Below are positions 29,346-41,204 of a stretch of 64,000 nt of DNA, piece by piece. The stretch lies in the NCBI GenBank assembly GCA_003667245.1, contig RCNN01000096.1, positions 1-64,000 on the forward strand. The letters run 5' to 3'. A program made the position numbers and the translations under genes. The stretch is from Heterostelium multicystogenum (Eukaryota; Evosea; Eumycetozoa; Acytosteliales; Acytosteliaceae). The stretch's first letter is position 1. Every line of letters starts with the position of its first letter. A model generated the notes under the pieces. The model was not told the DNA's origin and searched no databases. It saw nothing but the letters and a program-made list of their open reading frames with translations.

Positions 29346-31795
29346 TTAATAAAAATATTAATAAATATGATTACATTTTATTGTGACTCAATCATATGTA
29401 TCGAACACTTTGCTAACAGATAGTCATTATTAAACAAATTTTCTTGTTCATATTCCTCTTCATCTGTTTGTACTACTTGTATTGCCTTTTGTTGGTAGTC
29501 TAGGTAGCTAACTCAACTGCGCAGATAGCATTCTTACTCTCCCTCCTTCGCTCTTTCCTTCCTATGATTGAAGCGTATCTACACAAACCATCCTCAGTCG
29601 AATAGTACTATATTGTCATTATTTAATGTAACTATAACGGTTTAATAGATAGATATTGACTTTAAAGATTAGGCAGCTAAATTTAGTTTTATTAACAATA
29701 GAGTTGGGCAATAATCAGCAGAGAAGTGATTTGTGGAAAATTCAAATCACTTTATCTTTCTCACTCTGCCAATCATTCATTATATTGTTATTTTGGGCAG
29801 TTGATTGTTGATAATTCTATATCTTTTTAAAAGGTTTTTGGGTCTGATCTGTCTTTGCTCATCAGCACTCTATAGAAATATCCAAACAATCCTGATATCA
29901 AGTAGTCAGGTCAAGACAACATTTTAGCAACTCGACCACAATTATATTCAAAAGCTTCAACTCAAATTAATTAATTATTGGTTTAGGAACCTAACCAAAA
30001 CCCAATAATATCGGTAAGCTAATCTTTATTCCAACCAAAGTAATTTATTATCCCTCAAAACATATCCACTCACGATCAAACTGGAGTATAGTCCAGTACC
30101 ACTTGTTTCAAATTTATTATGACACCAATCATTCCATATTTCCTTTGATTGAAGTAGTGTAGAGAGATGAACAGACAATGTGATTGATGACCAGGTGGAA
30201 GTCATTTAATCATTATTTTTTTTAAATTTTATTCATATGCACCAAAAACATCTATTAAAAAGAATATACTATACACACAAATATAAAAGAAAGAGAACAA
30301 ATCTTAAGTTACTCAAGCGCAATCTATATTAATGTCAACAAAAATTCAATCATAACCTTCTATCACTACCATATTTTAAAGTTGATCTATTTCTATAAAT
30401 GATTTGAATTCAAAATGTGTCTAGACAATCTATAATCCGACACTAATTCCAAGCACTTATCGTACAATCATATAAGTAATATATAATCCTCAATTATTAT
30501 TCAAATTAGTACACATCAGCAATATTTATATATATATATGCTTAATATTTAATTAATGTTATTTTTGTGGTGGAGCCTGATTACTGGTAAACGACGTTCC
30601 ATTCTATTTATTAATGGACAAATCAACAACTCTAACCAATTAAAACAAATCATGTGATATCACTGGACTTTCACCCCATATCCCAATAATATCAACTTGT
30701 ATGTTCTTTAAAATCACAATCAATACATATAAAGAATAGAAAAAAAAAGATAATATCAATTACACCTCTCACTCTAACCCTTCTTTCAATCTTGAAAGCT
30801 CATCTCCTAACACTTAAATTCCAATACTCTCAACTAACTGATGTACATATCTATTCTACATACTTTATAAAAGTGGTCAACATTAATTTATTTGTTTATA
30901 AACTAATATCATTATCAATATTATAAATTATAAAATATTATTTTAAAATTAAGATATATTATTACTATTATTATTATTGTTGTTGCTATTATTAGTATTA
31001 TTATTAATTGTTAAAATACAACATCACATCAACTATTATTAAATAAAATATATTACAAAAATCTTGCATATACAGTGTTGCTCTCTACTAGAGTCCAAAA
31101 ACAACAATAACAACTAGTACTATCGCATCATTCATATTATAAATATATCTATCTTTAATATTTATATTATATTGATTAAAAATTATTGGAGTTATCTTGA
31201 TATATTATTCGTATATCATAAATTATTTGATCTATATTTTGATATTACTTTTCCAATCAAATCTCTGTCCATCCATTTGGTCATATCGTATCGTCAAATT
31301 TTGACACCATATTTTTCGAAACGAAATCAAAAATACTTGTTTTGTATTTCTGGCTATAACAACTGTACCATCCACTCTCTGCCAAACTACTACCAGTCAT
31401 TTTATGATTACCAAAAGTTTATTATAACAACAACATTTTAATCTATTAAACAACAGCAGCATCCATCAGCATTTTATTAATATTATTATTTATAAATATT
31501 AATCACATAAATCCAATCATCAACATTTAATATCCAAACAAATCCAACCAGATTGAATTTAAATTTATTTAAATTACTTTATTATTGTTGTTGTGTATCA
31601 TTTATACCAATACCAACAATTTATTTTTGTTGTTAAAAACTACGAGTTACAATTATCCAATTATTATTACATAATTTAAATTGACAATAATTGACATTTA
31701 CTAATTATCTTTCCAATCTCGGCATTTCGAAAACCAATTTATTTATTGACTTTGTTGTTCTTGAATTTCAAACAACAAATACCAAACTAACAGAT

Positions 31796-34700
31796 ATGAT
31801 CATTGCAATCTCTAACCAAACAATGAAAAGAATATTAGGGGCCTTGTTGTGTATGTTTGTCATTTCCGCCTTCTCTATCATTTATTTCAATTACCATACA
31901 ATTATAGAATCTAAAGTTACTGATGACAAAAACATTCACAATTATCATGGTGTTTTCCATTCTGTCTTTATTAAATTAATTAATATTACTAGATCCGACA
32001 GTTCTCATGAATCCAGTCTAAAATCTACAAATGAAGACCGTCCTATCCAACTCCCACAAATTTATCGCCTAATTCTAGGCCACCCCAAACTATCCCACCT
32101 TACTCCCGACCTCCAACACATTCACCACAAAATAAACCACCCACTCAGCCACAAACTAAACCACCCACTCAGCCTCCAACTGAGCCCACCCACTCAACCT
32201 CCAACTGAGCCACCCACTCAACCTCCAACTGAGCCACCCACCCAACCTCCAACTGAGCCACCAACTCAACAACCAACTGAGCCTCCCACTCAAGCTCAAG
32301 AAACTCATCAACCAAAAACCAGCTCACAACCAGAAGTTACTGTCACTACCACGAATGCACTTTTAAATATCCCTCTTAGAATATTGGAAATAATTCCAAC
32401 ATCAGTATCACGCTCGATTATTACTTAATGTATGAGAAAGACCCCATCACAATTGTCTTCAACAGACCTGTCATTGCTTTAGGGTCAGAGTTAGAGGTGA
32501 ACTATTCACCTTTTATTTTGAAATGTGATGGCTCGCAAGTACCAATTGATGGTAATTTCAGATGGGTAACTACCTCCATTGCTCGTTTCGACATCAATGG
32601 AACATGGCCAACCGATTTGAAATGTAGCTTCGAAGTTGATCCAACGATGACAGCCTTTGATGGAACGCCACTATCAAAGATACCAGACCCAGTCTATTAT
32701 AAAACTACCTCACCAATAATCAACATTGAGACAGTATTCTCAAAACGTACTAGCCATATGACCAATGGTATATGGAGTCCATTTACCAGTGCCAAGCTTG
32801 CAAATGGTACTTGGTTCAATTCCGGTCCAGAGGTACCACCTGATGGAATTATGAGTATTCGAAGCTCAAATAGATTTCGATCTCCCAATGCTTAAATCTA
32901 GTATTAGAGCCGTTCGTGAGATTAATGGAGCACCCGTTGATATTGACTTTGTGACATGTCCAGAGTAAGTAAAGAATTAATAGAATGCATCGCCAAAAAA
33001 TCAAATTGTTATTTACATTCTTCTTTTCTAATTTAAAGGATAGAATCATCCACTCGAGTATTTTGTATCTCTTTTTGGAAATCGTTTGGCAATTGGAGAA
33101 ACATATTATCTCCAATTCCCTCAAAATTCAAAACTTAATGCAAGATCAGGTCCACTTTCCAAACAAATATCAATCCGTTTCAATGGTTTATACCCATTTG
33201 TATTCCCTTTTACGTAAGTTAGCTTCCACCAGAGGAGAATTGAATCTAATTTATAATATACTTTAGAGATCAATACGACATTCATTATAGTAAGAGATTA
33301 TTGCTTAGACATGGATTGGCAACTCCATCCTCTCTTCAAGCTCTGAGATCTGCCTTTTCAATAGATCCACCACTCAATTTTACATTGGAGTTAATTAATG
33401 CTGCCACTCTTCAAGTAAATACATTTTCTAACTACTGCTCTAACTACTTATCTACTGCTTTTTACCCTGAGCTACTACTCTTTTCTTATACTCCTCTCGA
33501 CTACTACTCCTTCTTCCTGAAATTTCTTCATCTTTTTTTCCTTTCCACATTTTTGGAAATTCTATTTAGATCTCTCCAAGATAATTCTTTACCTTTCTCT
33601 TGGCTCTACAACTTTCTTGATTCTGAACTCTCTAACTACTTAAATCATTGATTCTAATGGTTGAGCTTCTCAAGAAATTCCTTCTACTTTATTTCTGCTC
33701 TGTGGAATATGTTGATTATTTTATTTATGACTAATTGATTTACAAAATATAGATTACAGCACAGTTTTGAAGTATTGAAAAACTATACTCTTATAGTCGA
33801 CCCTGTTGAACAAGTATTAGATGGCTGGGGAATTCCTTTGTTGCGTCACAGAACTACTATTAACCAGAGAGCCGGTTCACACTATATAGTCTCAAAACAG
33901 AATAGAAACAATGTGTTTGACGAGTCAAACTCAGTTGACCAAATCTACACTATTTCACAAAATGTTGCGGATATCAATTTTAGATCAAGAATGCAGAGGA
34001 AGATTCATGCCATATACTGTGGCAGGATACCCTTTGAACAAATATAACATTGTTCCAGCACTCAACTCTGTATTCAGGGGAAAATTACTCATTGACAAGC
34101 CAAAGCAAATTATAACACTCGATCGAACTGCCTCCAATCAACCCATAGTTGCTGCATTGAATTCTAAAGATCTTTGGAGACAAAGTGGAGCATTCCTCCA
34201 AGCAAATCTAAATTTCTATGACTACAATTGCAAACCATCCTATACCATCAACTTTAATATAGAGTCTGAAATAACAATTTCAACACGTCCAGTAAATTCT
34301 AGAATTATGGTTTGGACTACTTATCTGGAAAATGACACTAATGTAGTTGATGCCACAGTCTATGCTTATGGATTTGTTTGTATCTCACCATTCGTTGATA
34401 CCATTATGAATACTAACTCTTGTGCTTTTTCAATTGAAGAATAACTCCCAGAATAAATACAATGATGATATTTACCTTTTGGAACAAAAGAAAACCGACA
34501 AGAATGGTATTGCATACATTAATCAAGATAATGAAAGAGTCACTTTCTTAGTGGTTGAGTATGGAAACAATAGATTGCACCCACTCTCTACATCATTTGG
34601 ATATTCTCTAAGATCATCCTCAACCAAGACTGAATTGATTTACTGACAGAAAATTGTATAATGCTGGTGAAACCATTCATCTCAAAGGTTATATTAAAGG

Positions 34701-37700
34701 TGAAGAAAAGATTATCTCTGAAACTATCTTTAGAGTTTCAAACCGATTGGCTCGTCTCCTCAACGATTCATCCATATTCCCAAAAGGTTGCAGTAGACCC
34801 AATATTCAATACTTTTGACGTTGATATTACAATTCCACCCAACACCAATCATGGAACCTTCTCGATAAGAATCACCGGTACAGGTGTTAATGATATTTCT
34901 TTAAATAACTACTATTCCTTCGTTGGTATGTTACTAAATGGATTTGGAGGGATTGAAATATAAAAACAAAGATTTTAACTTACTAATTCATCTACAGAAA
35001 TATTAGTTGCAGATCCAAGAATTCCAACTGGAAAATTGGAACTATCATATAATAGAAGCTATGTTCCATTTATCGAATCTTCTCCATTAACTGTTGATAT
35101 AGATGTAACTGCAACCAATTATTTAGGAGTCGGACTCGGTGGTCAAAATATTACTATCAACTATAATTATGCTATGAATTTCTTTGATTTGGAAAACAAT
35201 AACTTCACTAGCGGAGAAAATTCATGTAGTCACAAACAATGATGGTCATAGTATCGCTAGAATCAAATTACTTCCTGGTCAAGTGAGAGATGGAGATAAA
35301 TTCCTTTTATCTGCCAACTATTTGGATACAACCAGAAGTTTTGGTTCTCTCCAAGACAATTGATCTCTATTTCCTCAAGAATGAATATGGATTCCAAATG
35401 CGAGTTTCTCCACTAGTAGATTCAAGAATCGTGCCAGGTATTCCACAAGGTATCTTTGCAGATCTTGTGCATATTCCAACCAATGAAGTAGTTGCAAATA
35501 CCTCGATTACACTTCAGATTGCCCCAGCCAAGTCTGTGAAAACATCTAACTATGAGGAGATGAGCATGAGTCAATACACTGAGAATGTCTACCAGTTGGA
35601 ACAGTATGAGCAACAACAAGCAATTGAAAATGAAGATGGTGAAACAAGATCATTAAAACAAATCATCACAAAGAAAAAGGCAAACCCACAATATTTCTGC
35701 CAATTCGAATCGAACTCTCGTGATAAGAGTCCACCATGCAGCTTCACCCTTCCACATTCCGGACAGTATTTAATCACTGCTCGTGCTACTGTCAAATCAC
35801 ATACAGTTACCAACGTGCTTAAAGTAGGCAATGAACAAGAATACTGGGATGAAACCTACTTTAAACCAAACAATGAGTTGACACTTTTACACAGATAAGG
35901 ATAGTTATATGGAAGGTGAAAAGCCTATTATCACCTATTTCAATCAATACAAACAAGGTAGATACATGGTTCAATGGGGCTGTGAAAAGCACTTGGATAC
36001 CAAGCAGTTCACTGCAGCATATGGTATTGGAACACTTGAGTTGGAGGTTGATAAGAGATGTGCCGATTCCTATATGCATGTCTATATCTTAGGACATGGT
36101 TCAAGACGAGGATACTCCATCCCCAATGAAATCACAATAGCTCCAGACATCAACATGAATTCACCATCCACCTCAAGAGGTAGCATTGGAATGTTTATTA
36201 AACACCGTCCAACTGTCAACATTTCAATTGATCTTTCCAATGCTATTGTCAAACCAAACTCTGAGACTCAGTTCTCGATCTATGTACACAACACTGATGG
36301 ATCCAAGTTTACCGGTAATGCCGAGGCATGCATTATGGTTGTAGACCAACGTAATCTAGATTTAGTCCCACATCCGCTCTCCACTGGAGAAGGCTTGAAA
36401 CCAAACATTGACAATGATGTACCATTCACTGACTCTCGTACCGAAATGGTAAGCCGTTATCATACTGAATTCAAACTAATGTTTGAATCGTTTGAAAACA
36501 AGACCTCTGGATAAATCCATATTGGGGTGAATTTAATTATGAAAAGGATCAATGGATTACTTCAAATGGAGGATACTATCCAATTAATAATTACTATCCT
36601 TATCCAGTTCCCTTTGACGGAAACCCAAGAGAATCATATGGGTACTTATCTAGCACAGGATCTACTACAACTGGTATATTTTTTTGATGCTTTAGGTCAA
36701 GCTAGACCACCTCCCCTATCCGGCTCTATACCAAAGGCTGAAAACGCTAGAACCGGTGGTGCTAGTAGTGAAACAGATGTTTTATCAAATATTCGCTCCA
36801 ACTTCAAGACTACCCCTCTTTTCATACCCAAAATTGTAATCAGAAATGGTGTAGCCACAATCAACCTCAAATTACCAGATGATCTTACAACCTTTTCTAT
36901 CCGTGCCTATTTGATTACAAACTCCTCAGAGTTTTGCCTCTCAGGAAACATCTATAACCAGCAGAAAGGATCTCAATATACTACCAATCCAACCAAGATT
37001 TGCAAGAATTGGTGATGTATTTGAATGTGGTGTGACAATTGTTGTCGGAAATCCAGCTGCCCAAACCTCAAACATGAGATTGGTAGTCAAACTTGAAGAC
37101 TCATCACTTGACATGCTTTCTGGTAGCTCCAGGAGTGTCAGCATTCCAAAAGGTCAGCCTTCAGCTGATGTTCTATTTAACTTTAGAGCCGTTTACAAAG
37201 GTACCTCCAAGATGATTTTCTCACTCTATCGAGGAACCGAGTTATTGGATTCTACCGAGATTGGCTTTGACATATTGGGTCGTCAGCTTCCTATTTACAT
37301 TGGTACAAGTATGACAATTAGTGCAAATACTACTACTTTCGAGGGTATAAAATTGCCATCCAGTGAACCTGGAACTGGAAGTATGGATATTACCGTTGGA
37401 GTAGGTCGTTATCCTGCAATTGAGGTGGATTGTGTTCAACTTTTATCAATAGCATCAATCAGATCACCCTCATCCATAGATCTCCTCTCACAACAAGTAA
37501 CTTATGGTGCTCTTACATCATATGGATACAACAAAACATTGATCAAACCAATCACAAGAGGCACTCAGACAAATGGTAGATAGCATTGACTCATATATTG
37601 GAAGATACCTCAACTATTATCCAGGTGAATCGAGTAACTACTATCCAACACTTTATGCTATTGTTCTCAAGAATCTCATGGAGCAATCCAATATTGATGG

Positions 37701-38957
37701 ATGGTCAATTATTCACAAGAATTTGTCTGATTGGGTTAACTACATCGATAACTACTTGAATGACGAAGTGTCACAAGCACATCGTTTGAATAGAACTATC
37801 GATAAACAACTGATCGGATATGCATCAATTGGCCTAGGATACTACTGGGCACCGACTGAGGAGGATCTTGACGAACTTTACAGCTGGAATGCTTTAACGG
37901 CCAATATCACTGATAACTGCTCACTCCTATGTCAAACCTACTTTATGATTGCTGCATTAATACGTGGTGAATCTAACTTACCATTTATCAATACCGTAAT
38001 TCAAAACATTGAAACCAACATCAGAATTCAAGGAAGAACAGCATACCTTACCTATGGAAGTGGAAGCAGTACTTCCAATCTTGAACTAACTACCTATGCA
38101 TCGATTGCTTTCATAATGGCTAATCACCAAACACCTATGCTCGAGAAAATGATCAATTTCATTGCAACAGGTGGTATTCAACCAAGCTTCTGGTTGGAAT
38201 CCTTCTACATTGGTCAATCAAGCGAACAGCTTGCACTTTCTGTCATTGCCATGACATACTACGACAAATCAACACATTCTACCAAGCCCAACCTCTCTTT
38301 ACTCGCCTACCAAGACTCTCCATCACACCCAATTCTCTCAGCTAAATTCAATGACTCCAATACTCAAAGTATTTCCAGAAACGATTCAATTCGGATTAAT
38401 ATCAGAGAATGAAGGTAAAATACTCTTCAGTGCCAATGGAACTGGAGAAATATCTGCATCTGTTGGCATTAACTATGTACCAACTACTCTTCCTGACAAA
38501 CCAATCTTCCATGGATTCTATGTCCAAAAGATCATCGAGGTATTGAATCCTACCAGCGAAAACAACAACAATACATTCCAAGTCGGACAACTCGTTCGAG
38601 TTACAATTTCAATCACTACACCCGACGATATCGGTGTAGTCTACATCGAAGATGGAATATCAGCAGGAATTGAACCACTCGATAACAATATATATGATTT
38701 GGCAACAACAAAACTCTTTCGATACGGGATATCAGAGATTCAGATATTGGATCTACAAGCCATTCGCATACCGTGAAACAAAGAGAGATGTTGTAATCTT
38801 CCACGGTACCAACATCATTGCCGGAAGTTACACTGTTTCCTATAATGCAGTTACAACCATTCGTGGAAAATTCTCTTTACCACCAACCAAAGTCTACTCG
38901 TCAAAACAACCTGAAGTCTTTGGTTTGTCAAACGGATTTACCTTTGACGTTAAATAA
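31796..38957 (+). CDS. Bacterial-type alpha-2-macroglobulin family protein, membrane-anchored, frame broken
   Basis: A large cell-surface or secreted protein resembling bacterial A2M. N-terminus: MIIAISNQTMKRILGALLCM and FVISAFSIIYFNY, one membrane segment like a signal anchor, then a Pro/Thr-rich spacer (PPTEPPTQ repeats). Next come an N-terminal beta domain (EKDPITIVFNRPVIALGSE), the macroglobulin hallmark DRKLYNAGETIHLKGYIKG near 34640, an acidic bait-like region near 35560-35680, an alpha/alpha toroid (near 37570-38330), and the receptor-like end (VYSSKQPEVFGLSNGFTFDV). At the place of the thioester (near 37412-37450) I read YPAIEVDCVQL, not a clean CxEQ. Introns at about 32965-33045, 33222-33266, 33415-33752 and 34927-34997. 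At least eight frame moves occur (near 32060, 32190, 32400, 32850, 33068, 33990, 34440, 35230, 35890, 36510, 37000, 37570, 38390, 38700). Because every segment keeps family sequence, I favour sequence error over decay. Family members trap proteases; the role here is unknown. Confidence 0.8.
32150..32292 (+). repeat. 24-bp coding minisatellite (Pro/Thr-rich)
   Basis: About six tandem 24-bp units encoding PPTEPPTQ with few changes, forming the stalk-like spacer after the membrane segment of the A2M gene. One unit has an extra C (near 32188) that moves the frame. Length variation between strains is expected. Confidence 0.85.
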
Positions 38958-39638
38958 GATTCTTTATTAGATTTTCTCAAACCAATCGATCGTTTGTTCA
39001 CAAAATTAATACTCAAATATTCCTCTATTACCAACTTTTTAATAAAATACTTAATCAAATAAACTTTATTTTTTCCCTATTCAATAATAATATAATAATA
39101 TCATGCTTTTTGATCTCTAAAAAGTTGTAGAATGGGTTGGATTCACATTCTATAAATATTTTTGATTGATTTGACTATTTAGTATTTTTTTTTTTAAATT
39201 CCCAAGATATAAAATATCAAAATATCATCTTTAATTGTGACAATAATAATAATAATATAAACTTTGGAATTATATATATTTCATGATTATATAGATAACT
39301 TTTCTTATTTTTGAAATAACTGGGGTTAATCTTAGATTGTCATTAACATAAGAATGATTCCGATAAGGAATGGGAAACTAAATGGGTCCATTCAATAACA
39401 TGAAACTTTTTTTGTAAAAAAAAACATTGTTTAAATCATTCTTAACCCATTATTTTTTGAAATTTCTGTAGAAATTTTCATCATTCGCTTCTTTTTTTAA
39501 ACTTCCGAAGGATCCTACCATTTTTTGCATTCTTTAAATCAGGATTTGACAACATTTTGGATCATTCTATATATTCTTTACATAAGAAGAAAGATATTTA
39601 ACCTTTCTATTCTTTTATTTGTATATTATATTATTAAA
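38958..39638. other. Intergenic between A2M and carboxypeptidase genes
   Basis: AT-rich with several A- and T-homopolymers (for example 39188-39198, 39408-39424). It includes the A2M 3' flank and the promoter of the carboxypeptidase gene. No gene is seen. Confidence 0.45.
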
Positions 39639-41068
39639 ATGAAGTTATATTTAACTGTTTTATTGTTATCATTGGCTGTAAGTATTATACAATATTGTAT
39701 AATCAAATCAATGAAATGTAATCACAACGACATTAATTTTAACATTAATCAATTGATTCAATGTAGTGTTTAGCTTCAGCTGGAACTCGTCATTATCAGA
39801 AGTCTGTAGGCGGTGCTAAGTCATGGTCTGGATACTACAACGTAAAACCAAACCACTGATGCAAATCTTTTCTATTGGTTCTTTGAGTCACAAGGAAATC
39901 CCTCAACTGATCCATTCATCATTTGGTTGACTGGTGGTCCAGGTAAATATTTTGATGACTCAATCAAACCAATCAAATCATTAATTCTATTTTAGGATGT
40001 AGCTCTGAACTTGCTATCTTTTACGAAAATGGTCCATTCCATTTAAACCGACAATCTTGAATTAACACCAAACCCATACTCATGGAACAAGGTTTGCAAA
40101 TATGTTGTATGTTGACTCCCCAGTTGGTACTGGTTTCAGTTATGTCAATGATCCAAATGGTTACTCCACCAACGAAAACGAAGTCGCCGAAAAACTTATA
40201 TAGATTACTCAGCCAATTCATGAACGACAACCCACAATTCGCCAACTTGCCATTCTATGTATTTGGAGAATCATATGCCGGTCACTACGTCCCAGCCCTC
40301 TCATACTACTTGTACGTCAAGAATCAAGATCCATATGCCACTCACTTCAACCTCAAGGGTTTGGCTGTTGGAAATGCTATGGTTTACCCAGAAATCCAAT
40401 ACGGATCACTTGGACCACTTGCCTACTCACACGGTTTGATTGGACCACTTGCTCTCAAGGAAACCGAAGGTCTCTATGCTTCATGCGTTGATGCCATCAA
40501 CTCTGGTAGCTACAACGACTCTACCACCATTTGTAACGAAATCATGAACGTCATCCAAGAATATGCCGGTCCATTCAACCCATACGATGTCCGTTTAACC
40601 TGCCCACCATCCCTCCCACTCTGTTATAACTTCACCCTGGCCACTGAATATTTGGCCCAGCCATCTGTCCGTCAACAACTTGGTGTACCAAGCAATGCCT
40701 CATGGCAATTGTGCAGCAGTGTTGTCTATGCCGATATCATCAACGACTGGTGGAATACTGAAGTTGAGCATATCCCAGTTCTTTTGAACGCTGGTATCAA
40801 AACTTTGGTCTATGCTGGAAACATGGGTTGGATTTGCAACTATTTAGGTGCTGAAGCTTGGGTTTCACAATTAGACTGGCCAAACAACCAACAATGGAAC
40901 AACGCTCCAAGAAAGATCGTCATGAACGGACAAACTATTGCAGGTTACACTCAATCCTACGGTGGATTGACTCTTATGTCTGTAAATAACGCTGGACACA
41001 TGGTACCAATGGATCAACCACAAGTTTCATTGAACATGGTTGTTTCTTTCATTAACAACAAATTCTAA
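39639..41068 (+). CDS. Serine carboxypeptidase-like protein, peptidase S10 family
   Basis: Secreted or lysosomal S10 family protein with a signal peptide ([18 protein letters not shown]) split by an intron. Family blocks: [63 protein letters not shown], the nucleophile [19 protein letters not shown], and the histidine in [14 protein letters not shown]. At the catalytic-Asp position the sequence is [13 protein letters not shown] where CPY and cathepsin A have GDxD: both Asp are replaced (Asn, Gly). So the triad lacks its acid and the protein may be inactive. Introns at about 39678-39772 and 39942-39996. Four single extra bases break the frame in the first half: AAAA 39844-39847, CC 40048-40049, GG 40091-40092 and AAAAA 40190-40194. 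The rest is open to the stop at 41066-41068. Confidence 0.87.
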
Positions 41069-41204
41069 AACAAATAAAATTATTTATTTAATATTAAAGC
41101 TAAACATCCAACCTTTATTATTTTCTTTTGTGTATCACTTGATCAAGTTAAAGTCAAGAAATTTGTAATTTTATTTATTACAATATATATTTTTATTTAA
41201 TTAA

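Larger units (their letters stand above)
22810..31795. other. 9-kb gene-poor region
   Basis: Upstream of the second GATA gene and of the A2M gene, which are divergent. Long AT-rich stretches with GTT, ATT, TATG and CA microsatellites, and G-rich GGTGTGGGTGTGGGTGTA at about 23680-23700. Only degraded coding scraps (26406-26985) and one hairpin-rich island (29281-29345) stand out. It is exceptionally long for a compact dictyostelid genome. It may hold extended promoters for the GATA gene, or be a decayed region. Confidence 0.5.

Noticed and set aside
31172..31441. Plus-strand frame of 89 codons upstream of A2M
   Set aside because: AT-rich chance frame with no motif, start context or splice logic.
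33301..33651. Plus-strand open frame of 116 codons
   Set aside because: Its first third is an A2M exon; the rest reads through a pyrimidine-rich 338-nt intron (33415-33752).
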